A stretch of DNA of 64,000 nucleotides. Source: Gossypium raimondii. Its lineage: Eukaryota; Streptophyta; Magnoliopsida; Malvales; Malvaceae. The position numbers and the translations under genes are program-made. Under the pieces are notes generated by a model, which saw only the letters and a list, made by a program, of their open reading frames with translations, was not told the DNA's origin and ran no database searches. Where the stretch lies: contig NC_068569.1 in NCBI RefSeq assembly GCF_025698545.1, positions 26,102,001 through 26,166,000 on the forward strand, given 5' to 3'. Positions 24,136 through 39,683 of this stretch are shown here, one piece after another; the first letter of the stretch is position 1, and the number at the start of each line of letters is the position of its first letter.

Positions 24136-25385
24136 GAGCATAGGTATTAAAGTAATCAATACCTTATTTTTGTGTAAAACTTTTGGCTACCAACATCACT
24201 TTAAATTTATCAATAGTTCCATCGACCTTCATTTTCTTTTTGAATATCCATTTACATCCTATTGATTTGGAACCCGGTGGAAGATCAATTAAGTTCCAAG
24301 TTTGATTTTCTATTATTGAATTCATCTCATCATTTATAGTTTTGTTTTTTTCAAAAACTAGAGTCTTGAGATTTTATTGCCTCTTCAAATGAAATAAGAT
24401 TAGCTTTCGTTCGTATTATAAAAATAAAGTATCTTATTGCCTATACTTTTACCTTTACCTTCTACAAGGAACATAATAAAATCTAGTCCAAAATTTTGAC
24501 CTTTTAATCTTTTTTCTTATTAATTCTTGATAATATTTATCATTATTATCAATTTGTTTCAATGGAATCTCGTTCTCATTTTAAGAATGAATTAATTGTT
24601 GTTGTTGTAATTATCCCGAAATAAAACTAAATCTATGTTCATAGAAAAATAACATCTCTTAGATTTAATAACAATATTAATTAAATTGAATTATTTGATT
24701 AAATTACCATGACCCTATATGCCTTGCTGTTATGTGCATATCCTATAAATATGTATTTAATTTTTCTTTCACCTAAATTTTTTCGTTATGGTGTTGGAAT
24801 TTTGACAATAGCTGTACAGTTCCAAACCTTCAAATAATTAGGGTTGGGTTTCCTTTTCTTGCATTGTTCATAAGGGGTTATTTTAGTTTTCTTACTAAGA
24901 ACTCTATTCAATATGTGATACGTTGTTAAAACAACTTCTCTCCAAAAACCTTGTCTAAGACTTGAATATGATAAAATCCATTTCAATCAAAACTCTATTT
25001 TTCCTAGCAACTACACCATTTTGTTGTGGTGTGTAAGGGGCTGAAATTTGATGGATAATCCCAGTGGATTCAAAATAATTTGGATTATAGTATTCTCCAC
25101 ATCTATCCAATCTTAAGCACTTGATAAATAATTCACACAAAAATTTAACTTCAAATTTATAAACTTTAAATTTACCAAACGCTTCATCTTTTGAATGCAA
25201 TAAATATATATAATAATATCTAGAACAATCATCAATAAAAGTAACAAAATATTTCTTTCCACCTAATGTAAGAGTATTATGCGGGCCACATAAATCACTA
25301 TGTATCAAATGAAACATTTTTGTTTTCCTTTTAACCTTAGGGAAATAGTTTTTAGTAATTTTAGTCAACATGCATGTATTGCTGA
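24136..25385 (-). mobile_element. Ty1/copia remnant (integrase to start of reverse transcriptase)
   Basis: On the minus strand the region 25371-24790 encodes a copia integrase core: LIHSDLCGP, then LDRCGEYYNP, then APYTPQQNGVVARKNR. The usual third catalytic Glu is Ala here. The region near 24290-24140 encodes the start of reverse transcriptase (DLPPGSKSIGCKWIFKKKMK). Frame changes and stops separate these blocks. Both ends are truncated and no LTR was found. It belongs to the same kind of copia family as the element at 47-63 kb. It is a dead relic. Confidence 0.85.
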
Positions 25386-26560
25386 TCGGGTTTTCATATG
25401 CGCGTAAAGCAAATGATTTTATAAAATAATTTTAAAGCTCGACTTTATTACAAGTGTACAGGTTAGTTGTAATATTTGTAGTTTTACAATAGAACACCGA
25501 AATATTCTAAGGATCAAACCTAAAGGAGATGACAATTGAGCAATAAATAATGTACATGATAGAGTCTAAACGACTACTAATATGATCTTATAGTACAACA
25601 AAACATAACAAGAAGAATTTGCAAGAAAATTAAATATTCTAACCTAAGGGCTAAATTGCAAAAACATATAAAACTTGAATGTTATAACAAATCCTTTTCA
25701 GCAATAAGTTGCAAATATATATTTTAAAATGATAAAGCAATATTAGTCTTTGAATTTGGTGTTTTTTAAATTTAATCCTTGAACTTATTTTTTATATTAA
25801 TCTTAAAACTTGATAAATTTTTCTTTAATTTTAGTCCATCCGATGACATGATACTTTAATATTATGTTACACAATCACTTAAAAACATAATTTTTAATAA
25901 AATATTTAGGTGATGATGCAACACAAAGTGCCATATCATTGCAGGAACTAAATTAAAAAATAAAGGCAGAGAAAAAAAGTTTAGGGATTAAATTAAAAAA
26001 AAGAGTTAAATTTAGTAACTAAATGTTCACTTATCCCAAAAATAAAAACATATTTCAAAGCCGTTACCATATGTTATTTTTTAAAAATGGAAAAAGACAA
26101 AAGTGAGCGAGTGCGATCACGTGCTAGATACGCGCGTAGAACAATGAGGTTCTCTTGCATTTGTGGCGTCTGGTAAGAAACCAACGAGCTTTAATTAACT
26201 CCCAGAATTGTTGGCGTCTGGAGGCTATTATTCTCCACATTCTATTATTAAATTTAATAAAAATATCGAAAAAGAAAGTAATTAAACAAATTATGACCAC
26301 TTTTTCTGACAAATTAGAAAAAATTGTATTCTTTTTCCAGTTGCTTAACCTCTCGAATGCCAGTGCAAATCTTCCATAGACATTTGTTTTTTCCCCAACA
26401 ATGTAGAACAACCTTTTTAATTCTTGTTTTTAGCTGTAGTTTTGTGTTCCTTCTTCTTTTCTCGATTTTAACATGAATATTTTGATTTCCTTTAGAATTT
26501 TTCCTTTTACTGTTCAACAATATTTTTGATGCAGAGGAGAATTTGATCAAGGGTTTCATT
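25386..26560. other. AT-rich spacer with a small foldback repeat
   Basis: Mostly AT-rich. From about 25742 to 26035 the left end (TTAGTCTTTGAATTT...TTTAATCCTTGAACTT) is roughly the inverse of the right end (AAGTTTAGGGATTAAATT...TTTAGTAACTAAATG), so a decayed foldback MITE of about 290 bp is likely. The part after 26100 is less AT-rich and may hold the promoter of the ArfGAP gene. Confidence 0.45.
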
Positions 26561-26590
26561 CTTCATTCAAATGATCTCATTTTTTTAATT

Positions 26591-26818
26591 CGGAACCCAA
26601 ACTATTTAGAAAGTAAGAGTTGTTTTTCTGAATTCAAATGATTGGGTTTTATTTATTGATTAATGAATGCTAATGTAATTTCAATGCAGTCAATGGTTCG
26701 TTCGTCATCCGCATGAAGAACCCAAAATGTTTAGAATGTAAGAATTGTTTCTTGAATTCAAATTGTTGGGTTTTTGTTTTATTTGTTTAATGGATGTTTT
26801 ATGTAATTTAAATGCAGA
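26591..26818 (+). repeat. Tandem duplication in the ArfGAP leader region
   Basis: Two diverged copies of about 100 bp lie head to tail (26591-26689 and 26717-26818). Each runs from GGAACCCAAACTATTTAGAA-like sequence with a GTAAGA splice-donor-like motif to TTTCAATGCAG / TTTAAATGCAG, a splice-acceptor-like end. Together they look like a duplicated short leader exon plus intron. Confidence 0.65.
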
Positions 26819-26900
26819 TTAAGGAGCTAACAATTGGGAGTATCCAAATAAGAAGAGTGATTAATGATTAATGATTAGGTCTTCAATTTGGAAGCTGGAG

Positions 26901-30694
<3,794 letters not shown>

Positions 30695-31009
30695 CGGTCG
30701 GAAATATTCTGAGATGGTAAATTAGGAAAAAACCCATTTTGAAAATTTGAAGTGATGTACATGAACGATTTGGTATCCAGATCCAGAAAGTTGGCTTCAA
30801 CCCTGTAACAATATTTCCATCTTAATCTTCTTCCTCGCCTCTTCTTCTTATTTTCTTGTTTTCTATATAAAGTTTTACCCTAAAAAAACTCCAATGCAAC
30901 AAATGGATCCAAATAATTTGGGAAGAATTTAGGTGAAATTTCAAAATTTTAATTTACTTGGATTTGACTGCAAATTGTCCAATACATATATCTTTCTTTT
31001 TTTTTTATT
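30695..31009. other. 3' flank of the ArfGAP gene
   Basis: Probably the 3' untranslated region followed by AT-rich spacer. No other feature was seen. Confidence 0.6.
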
Positions 31010-32999
31010 GGGTTAATGTAGTTTTTGCCTCCAAAGTTGTACCCAATCATCATTTTGGTACATGAAGTTTTCAGCTTTTTTTTTTCTTTTTTTCTTTTTA
31101 TCACTTTACTCCGCCAATTAACCGTGTTAAAAAAGATGATGTGGTACGCTGGGAACACGCCACATAACCTAATTGCTATTTTCTTGAAATAAATTAAAAT
31201 TTGAAAAAATAAAAAATAGAAAAATTAACAAAAAATCTATTTTTTAAAAATCAGAAAAATATATAAAATTTCCAGAAATTAAAAAATTTTTTTGAAAAGA
31301 AATACATAAAATACAAAGAAAAAGCAAAAATACAAAAATTGTCAAACAAATTCATAGAAGTTATCAAAACGTTTTAACAAATCAGAAAAAGTAATATGAA
31401 AATTTATAAAAAAACTTTCTTTTAAAAAATACAAAAATATAAATAAATTCAGAAAAATCTAAAAATGTTTTAATAAATTAGAAGAATATAGAGTTAAATG
31501 ATAAATTGTTTCTTCTATAAGGTATTATGTGTTAGTAACAGTTTAGTAAATTGATAAAATGTTAGGTTAAATTATAGTGATTTAGTTTCAATTTTGAAAA
31601 GAATAATAATAACTACCAAATAATTAAAATTCTTTGTTGAATTAAATTTAATAAAAAGCCGTTCACTTTTTTTTATTTGATTTTTTAAAATTTAAATAAT
31701 TATAAGTTGGTTATAAGTAAAAATTTTTAGAGTTAAAATGCGAAGTCGAGATTATTTTTCATTTGAAATACATTTAGTCTGTAATTATTTAATATTTTAA
31801 CTTTTTAATTGATTCAAATGAAATTAAGGAAATCATTTGAATAATTTTTAAGTAAGAATAGTTTATTATTTTTTTATTTTATAGAATTGAGATTATAATT
31901 ATTTTTAAAATTTTAAGTGACAAGCTTTGAGTAAAATTTTTATGATTTTTTGAAAAAATTGAAAGCAAGAATTCAAGAAAATAAAATTCTCACTATTAAT
32001 ATAAAGTACTATATCTATATTATTTTGTGTTATTTTCTATATTTTAATGATTTTTTATTTAAAATTTTAGTCCTAGAATATCATAAAGAGGTGAATTGGT
32101 AGTTTAAAATTCCTATAAGTATTTCTAAATATTAAGGAAAGGAAATTAAAGCTTTTAACAATTCGATTTTTAGTTGTTTGACCCCAATCGCCTACCTCTA
32201 TTACTTTAGTATACCTCAATTAAGAACTTCCTGATTTACTATACTTGAATTATTACCTTTAAAGAAAATATATAACTTTTATGGTCCTTAACTAAAATTT
32301 TCTAACTTTTGTTGCTCAACTAGAAACTTTTACAACCTATTTAAGGTTTTATAACTCAAAAACCTGAAGTATGCTTTTTACAACAGAGTGAAATGAGCAA
32401 ATTAACAATAAACCTCTAGTAAATATATATTTACAAATTGAAACTCTAAATATAAAGATTTAAGAGAGAAAATATATCACAATAAACTCTCAATAAATAT
32501 GTACAAGAGAAAATAAAGAAAATAAAGAGTTTCTATACTTATGTTCATCTCACGTATCTTAAAGTCTCGAAATGTTCTTCATGTGTATATATAACATGAG
32601 AAAAAATTGTGACCGTTATAAATGTTGGAACAATTTCTAACCATTAAAAGTATTGCACACAAACTTGTATCAATACAACTCACAAGTTGTATGAATAGAA
32701 ATGTACTTTCTTTTTTCCCCTTTTCTCTCCATCGTCGATCTCCCTCCCCTCTACCCAATATTCCTCCAAGATTCTTGAATCTCCTTTGATTGTCATCTTC
32801 CTTCTTTTTTTTTTTTTAAAAAACGTGACAATTTATAGAGAAAACATGAATTGAATGATGCGGCACACTAGGAGCCTGCCGGCTGGAGGTAACATATATC
32901 ACAAATTTGGAACTTCAAGTACCAAATTGATAAAATAATTCTTTTAAGTGTCAAAGTGATAATTAGATGCAATTTTGGAGGCAAGTAGTACATTAACCC
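31010..32999. mobile_element. Non-coding inverted-repeat element, about 2 kb
   Basis: The left end (GGGTTAATGTAGTTTTTGCC, with CTCCAAAGTTG after it) is matched in inverse by the right end (...CAATTTTGGAGGCAAGTAGTACATTAACCC). Matching continues inward through a TTTGGTAC phrase and a GATGATGTGGTACGC / GATGCGGCACAC pair. The flanks TTTTTTATT and TTTTTAATT agree at 8 of 9 bases, which could be a target duplication but is low-complexity. The interior is AT-rich and non-coding, so this is a non-autonomous element, perhaps Mutator-like. Confidence 0.65.
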
Positions 33000-33008
33000 T
33001 TTTTAATT

Positions 33009-33927
33009 TTTTAAGAAGTTATAAAAGATAGTATTTCCAAAGAATTGAAGAGTCCAAAGTAATAAAAAAAAAAAAAATCAAAAACCGGAAACTAGAACAG
33101 CTAATTGGAATTGACTTACAGCAAAATTTAAAGAAAAATACATCATTGACCAGCAGAAACCCAGTTAGCACTTCTCATGTAACTCATGACTCTTAAACAA
33201 ATAAAAAAAAACAGAGATAGCATTCTTCATCATCCACTTGTAATTTGCCAACATTTATGGACGTATTCATAGTAGAAAGACATCCATATACTGAATCCGA
33301 ATAACACAACCTAAAATAATCCATCATTTAAAACATCTCTCTAAATCCTGATAGAAATTGGGACAAAGTAGATATCAGTTCAATTCATTCTCTAAAGTAG
33401 ATAGTTGACATTTGCAGAAATTGGGAACCACATATGCACTCAATACTCAAACCAAATTTTGCATACTGTCAACACTTCCATTAAGATAACAACAAACCAG
33501 AAATCATTGCCACAATGGGTACCAAGGAATGAATTTTAATATATTGGCACTGAAGTTTCTTCGATTACAAAGTGAATTCAGGACCATAAGTCTATAAGCA
33601 TAAATTTTAGTCTATTCTCACAATCTCTCACTTGCAACACACCCAAGTGCATTACATTAAGATAGCACTAAATAAATATTTACAGCAACATCTAGAATAG
33701 GAGAACTAAACGATCTCCTTCACAATTCGAATGCCAAACCAAATACGGCATTTCGATTACATGATGACACTAATATCGTCGTCAACAAACGATCATCAGA
33801 ATGCTAATGAAATGGTTCATACAAAACACATCAGACCATCATTCATATACCTCGACAATCGAAAAAAAAAACCAAGCTCATTATGTATATATACCTTAAC
33901 ATCCTGCAGGCAGCAGCAATCAAAGTG
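33009..33927. other. Spacer downstream of the glutaredoxin-like gene
   Basis: AT-rich sequence without coding motifs. The part nearest 33927 is probably the 3' untranslated region of the minus-strand glutaredoxin-like gene. Confidence 0.55.
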
Positions 33928-34758
33928 TTAAGAACAGCAATTGGGGCACCGGATCAAGCCGTTTTCATTGCATTCCAAGCATCTCTTAAGCAACCCTTCG
34001 TCTTCGTCGAACACTTTTCGACTCCCACTACAATTCCCACAAGGCACAAACCTGACATCCCCACAACAATCACAAACAAGCCCAGGCTGTTGTATCCTTG
34101 GAAAATCCTCAAGAATCTTAGCCAATTCCCCAACTTCAAACATGCTTTTAATCACATCAGCACCACCAACATACTTTCCCTTTATAAAAACCTGAGGCAA
34201 ACTCGGGTTCTTCTTTCTCAAAACGCTTTGCAACTCTTTCTTATAAGCTGAATCCATGGAAACATCCCTTTCATCAACCCAAACTCTAAATCCTCTAAAT
34301 ATCATCCTAACAGCATAACAATCTTCGTAAGTCCTTCTAATCCCTCGTAAACTAGTTAAATAGACAACGATCCGATCTTCAGTTCCGGGTAATCTTATCA
34401 ATGGGTTATTAAAACTCGAAGAAAACGATGATGAATACCCGATTGATTTCGCGGGTCTTAAAACAACTTTAGGGGAAAGTTCTGTACTGGTTGATGAAGA
34501 TTTCGCGGACTCGAATAAATTGCAAAGCTTTTTGACTTTACCTTTGACTGAATCGATTGAATTGTAAATTTTGGAAATGGAAGCTGCTCGATTAAGAGAC
34601 GATGGGTTGTTGAGAAGAAGATGAACTTTGGGGGCATCGGGTTCAGCTGTATTTGCGTGCATCGTGAAGGAGCGATTGAAGAACGTGGACCCCGATGATG
34701 AGCTGGTGCTGCTACTGTCCAATTCTGCCATCGACCCTACCCAGATCGGAAAATTCAA
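33928..34758 (-). CDS. Glutaredoxin-like protein (At5g39865 type)
   Basis: An intronless gene for a 276-residue protein. Residues 1-125 are Ser-rich and low in complexity. Residues 129-220 form a glutaredoxin-like domain (VVYLTSLRGIRRTYEDC, then LPQVFIKGKYVGGADVIKSM). The usual CxxC/CxxS active site is absent: the position reads RTYEDC, with a single Cys (C147). A compact Cys-rich tail follows, with cysteines at 229, 231, 232, 240, 243, 260, 263, 271, 274 and 275 in CxxC-type pairs that could bind zinc or an iron-sulfur cluster. This architecture is that of the plant At5g39865-like glutaredoxin family, whose function is poorly known. A second in-frame ATG (34731, MAELDSSS) may be the real start. 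Confidence 0.9.
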   Translation of the reverse strand: MNFPIWVGSMAELDSSSTSSSSGSTFFNRSFTMHANTAEPDAPKVHLLLNNPSSLNRAASISKIYNSIDSVKGKVKKLCNLFESAKSSSTSTELSPKVVLRPAKSIGYSSSFSSSFNNPLIRLPGTEDRIVVYLTSLRGIRRTYEDCYAVRMIFRGFRVWVDERDVSMDSAYKKELQSVLRKKNPSLPQVFIKGKYVGGADVIKSMFEVGELAKILEDFPRIQQPGLVCDCCGDVRFVPCGNCSGSRKVFDEDEGLLKRCLECNENGLIRCPNCCS

Positions 34759-35804
34759 GCTTTTGGGAAATGAGTGAAAGGAAAAATCAGTTTCTTGAAT
34801 AGAATGGATGGAGATTAATGGCTGCTTTTTTTTGTTCTGTCAGTTTTTCTCTTTTTGTTGTTTTAGATAAAAAGGGAAATGGTGGGAATGAGCTTTTGCT
34901 TTATGCCAACGTAACATCAAAGCAAGAATTTTTGTTTCCTTTAATATATTTATTTTCAAACTTATTAAAAAGACAATACTATTTTTAAAATAAAATCTCA
35001 ACTTAATTTCCTATTTCTTCCATTTTATTATTTATTAAATTAAATATTAATTAGTTTAAAAATAAAATGAAGAAAGAGGCGGCGGCCACCGACTCACCGC
35101 CTTTTCTGAATGACTCGGTTTTTCGTTGTCTGTCATTTGGGAATTTTCTAGAGTTTTTGGATTAATAAAAAAATCTAACAAAATCATTTTTATTTTCTTT
35201 TTCTTAATAAGATTCTCACTCACATCTCCTTTTGAGATATTTATTTATTTATTAAATAATACAGTAACATTTTAAATATTATAATTTTAAAATTTAATTT
35301 CTATAAAATAGAATTTTAATCCCTTTACTTTTTAAATTTAAAATTGAGATCCATTAGTTAATATTGTTATATTTTTTATTAAATTTATTGGTCCGAAATT
35401 TTAAAATAAATAAATAAATAAAACCTCACTTGATATTCATGTAACAAAAATAACATTGTATCTAAATTTAATAAAATATTTTAACGGTGTTAGCGTTCTT
35501 AAATATTCATATAATCATTTTAATTCGAATAAAGTATTTAGACTAATGACATTATAAAAATTGAGGTACCAAATTATGTTAAAATTAAAATATATAGATT
35601 AAATCTTCAATTTGAGCAAAATATATAGATTAAAATTAAAAGGTTTGGAATTGAAATTTACCCATTGTACTCGTGTCAAAAGAAGTTTACAAGTGTCCAT
35701 TGTTGGCGTCGATTGTGGAAGGCTTTGCGCCTTCATTTCATATATAGTAGTCTAGATATTAAAAATAATTATATTGTTTTTCTTCATGTAAGTATTGGAC
35801 TGAA
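34759..35804. other. Promoter side of the glutaredoxin-like gene and AT-rich spacer
   Basis: The first 150 bases or so probably hold the leader and promoter of the minus-strand gene. The rest is AT-rich. Phrases near 35320 and 35640 look like the inverted ends of an old foldback repeat, but the match is too weak to set limits. Confidence 0.5.
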
Positions 35805-37235
35805 TTATAAAAAAGGACCCATTTTTTTTAAAATAACGGAAATAGACCACTTTGTTAAAATTTATAGAAATGAGCCAATTTTACTTAAACAAGTCCAGTT
35901 GATGTTATTTTTAAGGAAAACCCAGAAAAGAAAATCTAACTGGAGGTGTTTTTTCCTTGCGCTTTGCCACATCCAACACTAAGAATGACAATACTATTTT
36001 TTTTGTGCCACCTATTAATATGGAAATATAATTTACAAAACAGACTTTTATATAAACCCAAAGTCTCATTTCTTTTGTTTTCTTAAGTAATGTGGGATAT
36101 AAAGGGAAATGAGATATGTGCATATAGACTCGTGAATAAGTTTACAGCTTATTCCTAGAATGTGGGATTGCTTCTTTAAATTTGATATGTAGATTTTGTG
36201 TATATATAGACTTATGAATAAAGGTCTTCCACCACTATGCCTAAATAATTATTTTATTTAGATAAAACCCAAGTTATTTAATTTAGTTTTTTCACCAATT
36301 TTTGAGTATCATAGTTCCAAATACTAAAGAATTTGAAAGAGTACGGCCCTATTATTTTTGTGCATGGACAAATCTTGATTTTTGTTTTTGCCCATAATAT
36401 TATTATTTGTTAAAATAGATTGAAGTCTCTGTATTCTTGATAAGTTTGGAATTTAGACCTTTTATTTTTATTTCAAATAATTTAATTTCTCTATTTTTGA
36501 ATTTAAAATGCACGTCTAGTTGTTAACTTTGTTAAAATTATTTTGTTAAATTTATAGGTATGACTAAATAAAAAAATTCACAAATATTGTAACATCTAGA
36601 TTGATAATTAAACCGACCAACCCATTGATTTTCGTTTTAATTGTTCAACAATATTTAAATAAAAAATTCAAATCAGCTTTAGATTTTGTGACAAGTGTTG
36701 AACTCGATTTCCAACACGTAGCTCTAAATCATATCATATAAAATACAAAACTGAAAGTTGTGCAAGAAAAAGAAAGAACATTATCCTTAAATCATAACCC
36801 TTTTCATAGTAAATTATAAACCTTCAAATTAAAGTGTAGCTCAACTATTTTAAATATACATTTAAAAAAATAAAATTATTTTTGAGTATGTCAAATAGAT
36901 TTTAACTAGTATGCAATGTGGAAAATAATAATTTTAAATGCTCATTTTCAAAATAAAATACATGTTTTTTAACTTTGTTTCTTTATTATATTAGATATTG
37001 ACTTTAGATTCGCACTTTTCATATAAATCAATCACTTTAAATATAATAGTTAAACATTAAAAAAGACATCGAGTTTATTATTAATCGTAATTTTTAAGGA
37101 TGTACTTTTTTGAGTTTTTCTTGAAAATGGCACCAATTGGGCTTGTTCTAGTAAAAAAGGCTCATTTTCGTCAATTTTAACAAAAGTGGCCTATTTCCAT
37201 TATTTTGAAGAGAAAAAAAAGGGTCTTTTTTAGTA
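35805..37235. mobile_element. Non-autonomous MULE-like element with about 100 bp TIRs
   Basis: The left arm (35805-35905: AAAAGGACCC, ACGGAAATAGACCACTTTGT, AGAAATGAGCCAATTTTACT) is matched in inverse by the right arm (37133-37235). The same word order (GGAAATAGACCA ... GAAATGAGCC) occurs in the TIRs of the large MULE at 11566-18340, so the two share a family. The interior of about 1.2 kb is non-coding. Limits are accurate to a few bases; no clear target duplication was fixed. Confidence 0.75.
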
Positions 37236-37299
37236 ATATAGCCTAAGTTATGATACGAAATACCTTGAAAAAGAGGTTTATATGTAAAAAAATTAAAAA

Positions 37300-38190
37300 A
37301 GTGTAAAAATCAATTAAGTCTTTGTATTACACTTAATTAAAATTTTATCGTTAATTAAAATAATCAATTAAAATATTTCATTATTAATTTTCGTCATTGA
37401 ACATGTTCATCGTTAAAATATATTGACAAACCAATCAAATGGTGACACGTGTCAACTTTTGATTTAATCTAATTTTTCTTATAAAAATAATTAAAAATCA
37501 TAAAAAATACAAAATTGTTAAATATTAAAAATATGAAAATTTATAAAAATTATAAAACATATTTAAAATTTTATAAAAAAATTATTAAAAATTCTATAAA
37601 AATCATAAAAAGTATAAAAAAGTATTAAGATTGACACAAAATTATAAAAATTATAAAAAAAATCACAAAAAAGTAAATTGGACCAGATCAACCGGTTGGA
37701 CGAATTAGAATGAAATTAGTAAAGGTATCAGTCCAGAGAAAGCTGTTAGACTGGTTGACCTAGCAATCAGATGATTGAACTGATTTTTTCAATGTTTTAT
37801 TAAATTGAACTGGATGGATTAGTCAAATTGACAAACCAGTGGCTTGATCGGTTTAAGCACCCGTTTGGTTTTGAAAACCTTGATATAAACTTATTAAAAT
37901 TATAAAAAATTTAAATATTATAAAATATAATAATTTTTTTTAAAAAAATTAAAAATACTTAAAATAAAAAAAAACATATTAGAAATCTTAAAAATAATAA
38001 AAAATTGTAAAAAATACTAAAAATAAATAAGAGTATCGGTCCGGGAAAATCCATTAGATCTGTTGACCTGGAATTAAGCAGTTGAACCAAATTTTACGTT
38101 AACAGAAAGATTTAATTTATTATTTTAGTTAATGGTAAGAATTTACTTAATTTAATACAAAGGTCTAATTAATTAATTTTTACATTTTAA
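37300..38190. mobile_element. AT-rich foldback element with internal direct repeats
   Basis: The left end (GTGTAAAAATCAATTAAGTC, then TTTGTATTA) is the inverse of the right end (TAATACAAAGGTCTAATTAA, then TTTTTACATTTT). The inverted match extends inward for about 80 bases with changes. Inside, a phrase GTATCRGTCC...GTTGACCTRG...GTTGAACC appears twice in the same direction, near 37725 and 38033. Non-coding; a MITE-like element of about 890 bp. Confidence 0.6.
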
Positions 38191-39098
38191 GGGAATTTTT
38201 ATTTATAAGAAAAAAATTACGATAGGAAATACACCCAAGAAAAATTATTTAAAAATATAATTGTATTACTTTTCATTTATTAACACTGAATAATAACAAC
38301 TAAAATATTATTTTAAAATGCATATAAATATTAATTTAGAAAATAAAGATTTACCAGACATTTAAGATAGCATTTAATAAATTGAAGTAAATTTAATTAA
38401 TTTAACAAATGAAATTCAATGTATGGTATCAGTAAGTATCATCGAAAGAAAAACGTAAAAGCACTTTCCTGAACTCATCAATTATAACTAATGTTGTAGT
38501 TATATTAGAAACAAGTATAAACTACCAAAATAGTATTTTTGTCATTTATGCTTGAAATATAGTTTTAGTTAATTACGTTAACATGTTGTAATATTTTAAT
38601 CATTGAGCTGTTAATTGCTATTAACGATGTAACGATAGTGACATGATACGTTAAATCATCATTTCAAATAATAATTTTAAGTTAAATTAAAAGAAAAATA
38701 AATAAATTATACAAATAAACAGTTATGATCAGAGATATCTTTTATACAATAAGATATAGGGTATGATTGTTTCGACAAGTTTAATTAGAATTTTAATCAT
38801 AATAATATAATTAAAGATAATTAAATGTCGAAAAAATTAATATTTATTTTACTTGTTAAATTTATGTCATTATTTGAATTTTTAATATTTAACTAGGTGC
38901 ATTTTGTTATAAAAACCAAATACAGAACAATAAAATTTAACTGAAATGGCTTAAACACAGTTCTATACGTCGACCGCTACCCAATATATCATGTCCACGA
39001 CAACCGCTTGCGCCCATGACATAAAACTATGAAACCTTATTACAACTAGTTACACCGATTGCCTAAAATAATCTAAAAACCCTATCATTTCAACTCTA
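38191..39098. other. AT-rich spacer and 3' flank of the ECA1-like gene
   Basis: No coding potential or clear repeat was seen. The part after about 38950 is probably the 3' untranslated region of the minus-strand prolamin-like gene; the last few dozen bases reappear before the second gene copy near 63880-63925. Confidence 0.55.
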
Positions 39099-39683
39099 CT
39101 AAAACTGAGAGCAATGTTGCCTGAGCTTATAAGCAAACCACCTATTCCGACCGAACATTAGACGATGACAATTTTCATCCACCTCCTTAAAGGCTTCACA
39201 ACATTGTTTACCCACATTCATATAATCATTCAATGCTGCTCCCCAAATCTCGGTGAAACAACCTCTGAATTTCTCCAATGAACACCAACATTGTGTACGA
39301 TATTTCACAATATACGGAGCCCATTTTGGTACTTGGCAATAATCCCAAGGATTCGGATATTTGGGCGATGACGGACTTGGCTTAGCCGGTGTCGGTGGCT
39401 CCTCAGATGGAGAGTTTGGTTTAGCCACTGATGGGGGTGGTTGTGGGTTATTTTGAGGCGGCGAAACTGGTTTAGCCGAGGCTGGTGGTGGCGTACAGCA
39501 CAAACATACACAAGATTTATCTTCTTGTGGTATAACATAGGCCTCTTGTTGTGACAAGGAACAATGACAATGACAACCACAATCTGCTTCCGCGTCAGCC
39601 TTCAAACATGATGTCGACAACACCAAAACTAACAACGTAATGACTAAACTTTTTCTCATTGTCTTTGTTTTCTTCTCTACCAA
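39099..39683 (-). CDS. Secreted Cys-rich prolamin-like (ECA1-type) protein
   Basis: An intronless gene for a 194-residue protein. A hydrophobic signal peptide (SLVITLLVLVLSTSC) is followed by a small Cys/His-rich patch (DCGCHCHCS, SCVCLCC), a Pro/Ser-rich linker (residues about 66-112), and a C-terminal domain with the Cys pattern of the prolamin-like (ECA1, early culture abundant 1) family: C...CWC...GC...QCC...NC...HC. Known family members (such as EC1) are small secreted proteins often expressed in gametophytes, with a role in fertilisation. The long Pro-rich linker is unusual for EC1 proper. A second in-frame Met at residue 9 (39659) is a more typical start just before the hydrophobic segment. 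A near-identical copy begins at the right edge of the window. Confidence 0.85.
   Translation of the reverse strand: MVEKKTKTMRKSLVITLLVLVLSTSCLKADAEADCGCHCHCSLSQQEAYVIPQEDKSCVCLCCTPPPASAKPVSPPQNNPQPPPSVAKPNSPSEEPPTPAKPSPSSPKYPNPWDYCQVPKWAPYIVKYRTQCWCSLEKFRGCFTEIWGAALNDYMNVGKQCCEAFKEVDENCHRLMFGRNRWFAYKLRQHCSQF

Noticed and set aside
33883..34251. Plus-strand open frames over the glutaredoxin gene
   Set aside because: They are antisense shadows of the Cys-rich tail and glutaredoxin-like domain.
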